A stretch of 7,567 nucleotides of DNA from Deltaproteobacteria bacterium (GTDB taxonomy: Bacteria; Desulfobacterota; DSM-4660; Desulfatiglandales; HGW-15), in assembly GCA_016932235.1 (NCBI GenBank), contig JAFGDF010000267.1:1-7567 (forward strand). Direction: 5' to 3'. Shown piece by piece: positions 6,112 through 7,567 of the stretch. The translations under genes and the position numbers were made by a program. Every line of letters starts with the position of its first letter. The first letter of the stretch is position 1. The notes beneath the pieces were generated by a model. It saw only the letters and a program-made list of their open reading frames with translations, ran no database searches and was not told where the DNA came from.

Positions 6112-6708
6112 ATGAAAGAATGTAACAGCATAAAATCAGACAGCCAATTTGGTTTCTCCGCCAACCTGTCGGATAAAATCCGGCTGCCTGGCGGTTTTAC
6201 CCTTCTGGAATTAATAATTACCATTGCCATCCTCGGTATCATAGCAGGTGTGTCCGTGCCGTTGTTTTCGACCTGGCTGCCGGATTACAGGCTGAAAAGC
6301 GCCGCAATGGAATTGTTTTTAAATATCAAGCTGGCCAAGGCCATGGCGATCAAGTCTAATTGCCGTTACAGGGTCGTGTTTGATATCGGCGCCACTGGAT
6401 CATACAGCATCCAGGGAATGGATGGAAAAAAGGAAAGGGTCGTGGATTTTTCCAGGTATGATCCGGGGGGCAATATAGGATACGGATGCGGAAAAGCCTT
6501 TAAAAACGCTACAGTAACGGGAGGTCCTCTTCCTCCGGATTTTATCAGTTATGTTTCCAATAGCGCGACATTCAATCCTAGACACATGGGATCGGCCGGC
6601 TATGTCTATCTGACCAACAGCAAGGGTACCGCTTATGCAGTGGGCACATGGTTATCGGGAAATGCTGTTATTAAAAAATGGAATGAAGAAAACGGTTCAT
6701 GGGAATGA
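6112..6708 (+). CDS. GspH/FimT-type minor pseudopilin with class III signal peptide
   Basis: The product has 198 residues. A 28-residue, mostly polar leader ends at the prepilin-peptidase site G28|FTLLE, with glutamate at +5 of the mature protein (E33). The hydrophobic N-terminal helix follows (about 29-52, including IITIAILGIIAGVSVPLF). Next comes the GspH/FimT-like stretch LPDYRLKSAAMELFLNIKLAKAMAIK (about 56-81), where such proteins enter their beta-rich globular domain. Family members are minor pilins or pseudopilins that prime assembly of type IV pili or type II secretion pseudopili in the inner membrane. The leader is longer than the usual 5-15 residues. ATG 6112 directly follows an in-frame TGA (6109-6111), so it is the earliest start, but no clear Shine-Dalgarno precedes it. 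No other pilin gene is adjacent: a repeat array begins 18 nt downstream, so any partner genes lie outside or were separated. A specific symbol cannot be assigned. Confidence 0.88.
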   Translation: MKECNSIKSDSQFGFSANLSDKIRLPGGFTLLELIITIAILGIIAGVSVPLFSTWLPDYRLKSAAMELFLNIKLAKAMAIKSNCRYRVVFDIGATGSYSIQGMDGKKERVVDFSRYDPGGNIGYGCGKAFKNATVTGGPLPPDFISYVSNSATFNPRHMGSAGYVYLTNSKGTAYAVGTWLSGNAVIKKWNEENGSWE

Positions 6709-7059
6709 GGAAATCGTACATAAAACGAATATCCAATAACGAATAATGAATATCGAAGGAAGAGAAGAAGCCAAGAACTTCATAATTCGACATTTCTTAT
6801 TCGATATTTTACATTCTGTTTTAAATAAAAGACGAATATCCAATCATGAATGATGAATATCCAATGTCGAAGGAAGACAAGAGGATTTAGAAACTTCATA
6901 GTTCGATATTCCTTATTCGAAATTCTACATTCGGTTTTAAATAAAAGATGAATATCCAATAATGAATGATGAATATCCAATGTCGAAGGGAAAGAAGATA
7001 GATTTAATACTTCATAATTCGACATTTCTTATTCGATATTCTACATTCTGTTTTAAATA

Positions 7060-7518
7060 GAATATCCAAAAACGAATGAGGAATAATAAATGCCCCTGTA
7101 TGACAAGAGGTATGACATTGAGGATCGTCTGATAGATTTTGCTGTGAGAATAATCAAATTTTCCGGATTATTGCCGAAAACAAAAATCGGAAGTCACATA
7201 GCAAACCAGATTATTCGTTGTGGAACTTCCCCGGCACCCAATTATGGGGAAGCACAAGGAGCGGAATCCCGATCTGATTTTATTCATAAAATGAAAATAT
7301 GCTTAAAAGAGCTGCGTGAAACTAAAGTATGGCTAAAAATGGTTTTGAAAGCAAATTTAATAAACCCGCAGTTGGAAGTTGAGCCTTTGATTCAGGAAAA
7401 TGATCAACTAATATCTATATTTGTCACGAGCATTAAGACTTCAAAAGAGAAGAAACCAAGAACTTCATAATTCGACATTCCTTATTCGATATTCTACATT
7501 CGATTTTAAATAAAATAA
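7060..7518 (+). mobile_element. putative gene-bearing repeat unit carrying a four-helix-bundle ORF
   Basis: This is one unit of the array, enlarged from ~110 to 459 bp by a complete ORF. The left arm (7060-7089) follows the other units up to the start codon, which aligns with an ATG at the same place in unit 3 (6980). The right arm resumes at about 7445: the stretch 7445-7479 matches unit 1 (6760-6794) at 34 of 35 positions, so the last codons and the stop of the ORF are repeat sequence. No transposase is present. Calling it mobile is inference from the repeat boundaries and copy number. Confidence 0.45.
7090..7470 (+). CDS. four-helix-bundle protein, 23S rRNA intervening-sequence (S23) family
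   Basis: The product has 126 residues, the usual size for this family (PF05635/TIGR02436). The core pattern is clear: IANQIIRCGTSPAPNYGEAQ (about 40-59), then GAESRSDFIHKMKICLKELRETKVWLKM (about 60-87). Helices are separated by short turns, and the tail is lysine-rich. Relatives are encoded in intervening sequences within 23S rRNA genes and as free-standing genes; a related fold is the Avd subunit of diversity-generating retroelements. The biochemical function of the free-standing proteins is not established, and nucleic-acid binding is an inference. The start is ATG 7090, with Shine-Dalgarno GAGGA at 7078-7082, 7 nt upstream, lying inside the repeat arm. The C-terminal residues (roughly EKKPRTS) and stop are encoded by repeat sequence. 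No reverse transcriptase or rRNA is visible nearby. Confidence 0.9.
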   Translation: MPLYDKRYDIEDRLIDFAVRIIKFSGLLPKTKIGSHIANQIIRCGTSPAPNYGEAQGAESRSDFIHKMKICLKELRETKVWLKMVLKANLINPQLEVEPLIQENDQLISIFVTSIKTSKEKKPRTS

Positions 7519-7567
7519 GAATATCCAATATCCAATGATGAATAATGAATATCGAAGGAAGAGAAGA

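Larger units (their letters stand above)
6727..7567. repeat. array of ~110-bp AT-rich imperfect palindromes, five units, last one cut by the window edge
   Basis: Units start at each GAATATCC: 6727 (107 bp), 6834 (116 bp), 6950 (110 bp), 7060 (459 bp, holding a gene) and 7519 (at least 49 bp). Each unit has a left arm rich in GAATATCCAAT and AATGAAT motifs, a purine-rich middle, and a right arm of the form CTTCATAATTCGACATTTC, then TTATTCGATATTC and a TTTTAAATAAAA tail. The arms are inverted. In unit 3, AATGTCGA (6979-6986) pairs with TCGACATT (7019-7026), and GAATATC (6971-6977) with GATATTC (7035-7041). The array begins 18 nt after the pseudopilin stop. Apparent ORFs across it on the minus strand are repeat translations, not genes. 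Confidence 0.85.

Noticed and set aside
6780..7025. Minus-strand open frame of 81 codons across the repeat array
   Set aside because: Its translation is itself repetitive and follows the repeat units exactly; it has no start signal or family resemblance. It is a translation of the array, not a gene.
7090..7470. Diversity-generating retroelement accessory protein (Avd) as part of a DGR
   Set aside because: The fold is related, but no reverse transcriptase, template repeat or variable repeat is visible, and the sequence fits the S23 family better.
6727..7567. CRISPR array
   Set aside because: Units are ~110 bp with diverged sequence throughout, not 24-40 bp identical repeats separated by unique spacers, and no cas gene is present.
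7060..7567. Intervening sequence inside a 23S rRNA gene
   Set aside because: No rRNA-like sequence flanks the four-helix-bundle gene; both sides are the repeat array.

Overview
The window looks like a chromosomal segment from a Gram-negative bacterium, most likely an anaerobic member of the Desulfobacterota (former deltaproteobacteria). That placement is inferred from the order DUF2232 membrane protein - rplI - dnaB, the long form of HflX, and a good sigma-54 promoter; no rRNA or other strong taxonomic marker is present. Left of about 4970 the content is conserved housekeeping. Right of it lies an accessory zone dominated by small palindromic repeats.

Region by region: (1) 2-2915, all on +, holds the 3' nearly complete part of a DUF2232 polytopic membrane protein, ribosomal protein bL9 (rplI) and replicative helicase DnaB. 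This is the tail of a cluster that usually begins with rpsF-rpsR, and a terminator-like hairpin follows dnaB. (2) 2916-3293 is non-coding and packed with nested inverted repeats, including a 127-bp palindromic element, and ends in a plausible sigma-70 promoter for hflX. (3) 3294-4970 is hflX, a ribosome-associated GTPase. Conserved HflX N-terminal sequence extends about 54 codons upstream of the first in-frame ATG without any ATG, GTG or TTG start. (4) 4971-6111 contains no recognisable intact gene. It holds several hairpin repeats, a block bounded by 24-nt inverted repeats, a consensus sigma-54 promoter, and a second, inverted copy of the 127-bp element. (5) 6112-6708 encodes a GspH/FimT-type minor pseudopilin with a clear prepilin cleavage site. 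(6) 6727 to the window end is an array of ~110-bp AT-rich imperfect palindromes. One unit is opened to hold a four-helix-bundle (23S rRNA intervening-sequence type) gene.

The most interesting part is region 6. The four-helix-bundle ORF sits exactly between the two arms of one repeat unit: the left arm supplies its Shine-Dalgarno sequence and its ATG aligns with an ATG found in the solo units, while the right arm supplies its last codons and stop. One solo unit also keeps what look like the first codons of such an ORF. This suggests an element family in which the solo repeats are internal-deletion (MITE-like) derivatives of a unit carrying the gene. The mechanism and mobility are inference. 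Second in interest is the pair of 127/130-bp elements, whose terminal inverted repeats differ by two compensatory base-pair changes. Third is the missing canonical start of hflX.

Functionally, DUF2232, rplI and dnaB are probably co-transcribed with ribosomal genes upstream. hflX appears to have its own promoter. The pseudopilin may be driven from the sigma-54 promoter about 430 nt upstream, through a leader that has been colonised by repeats.
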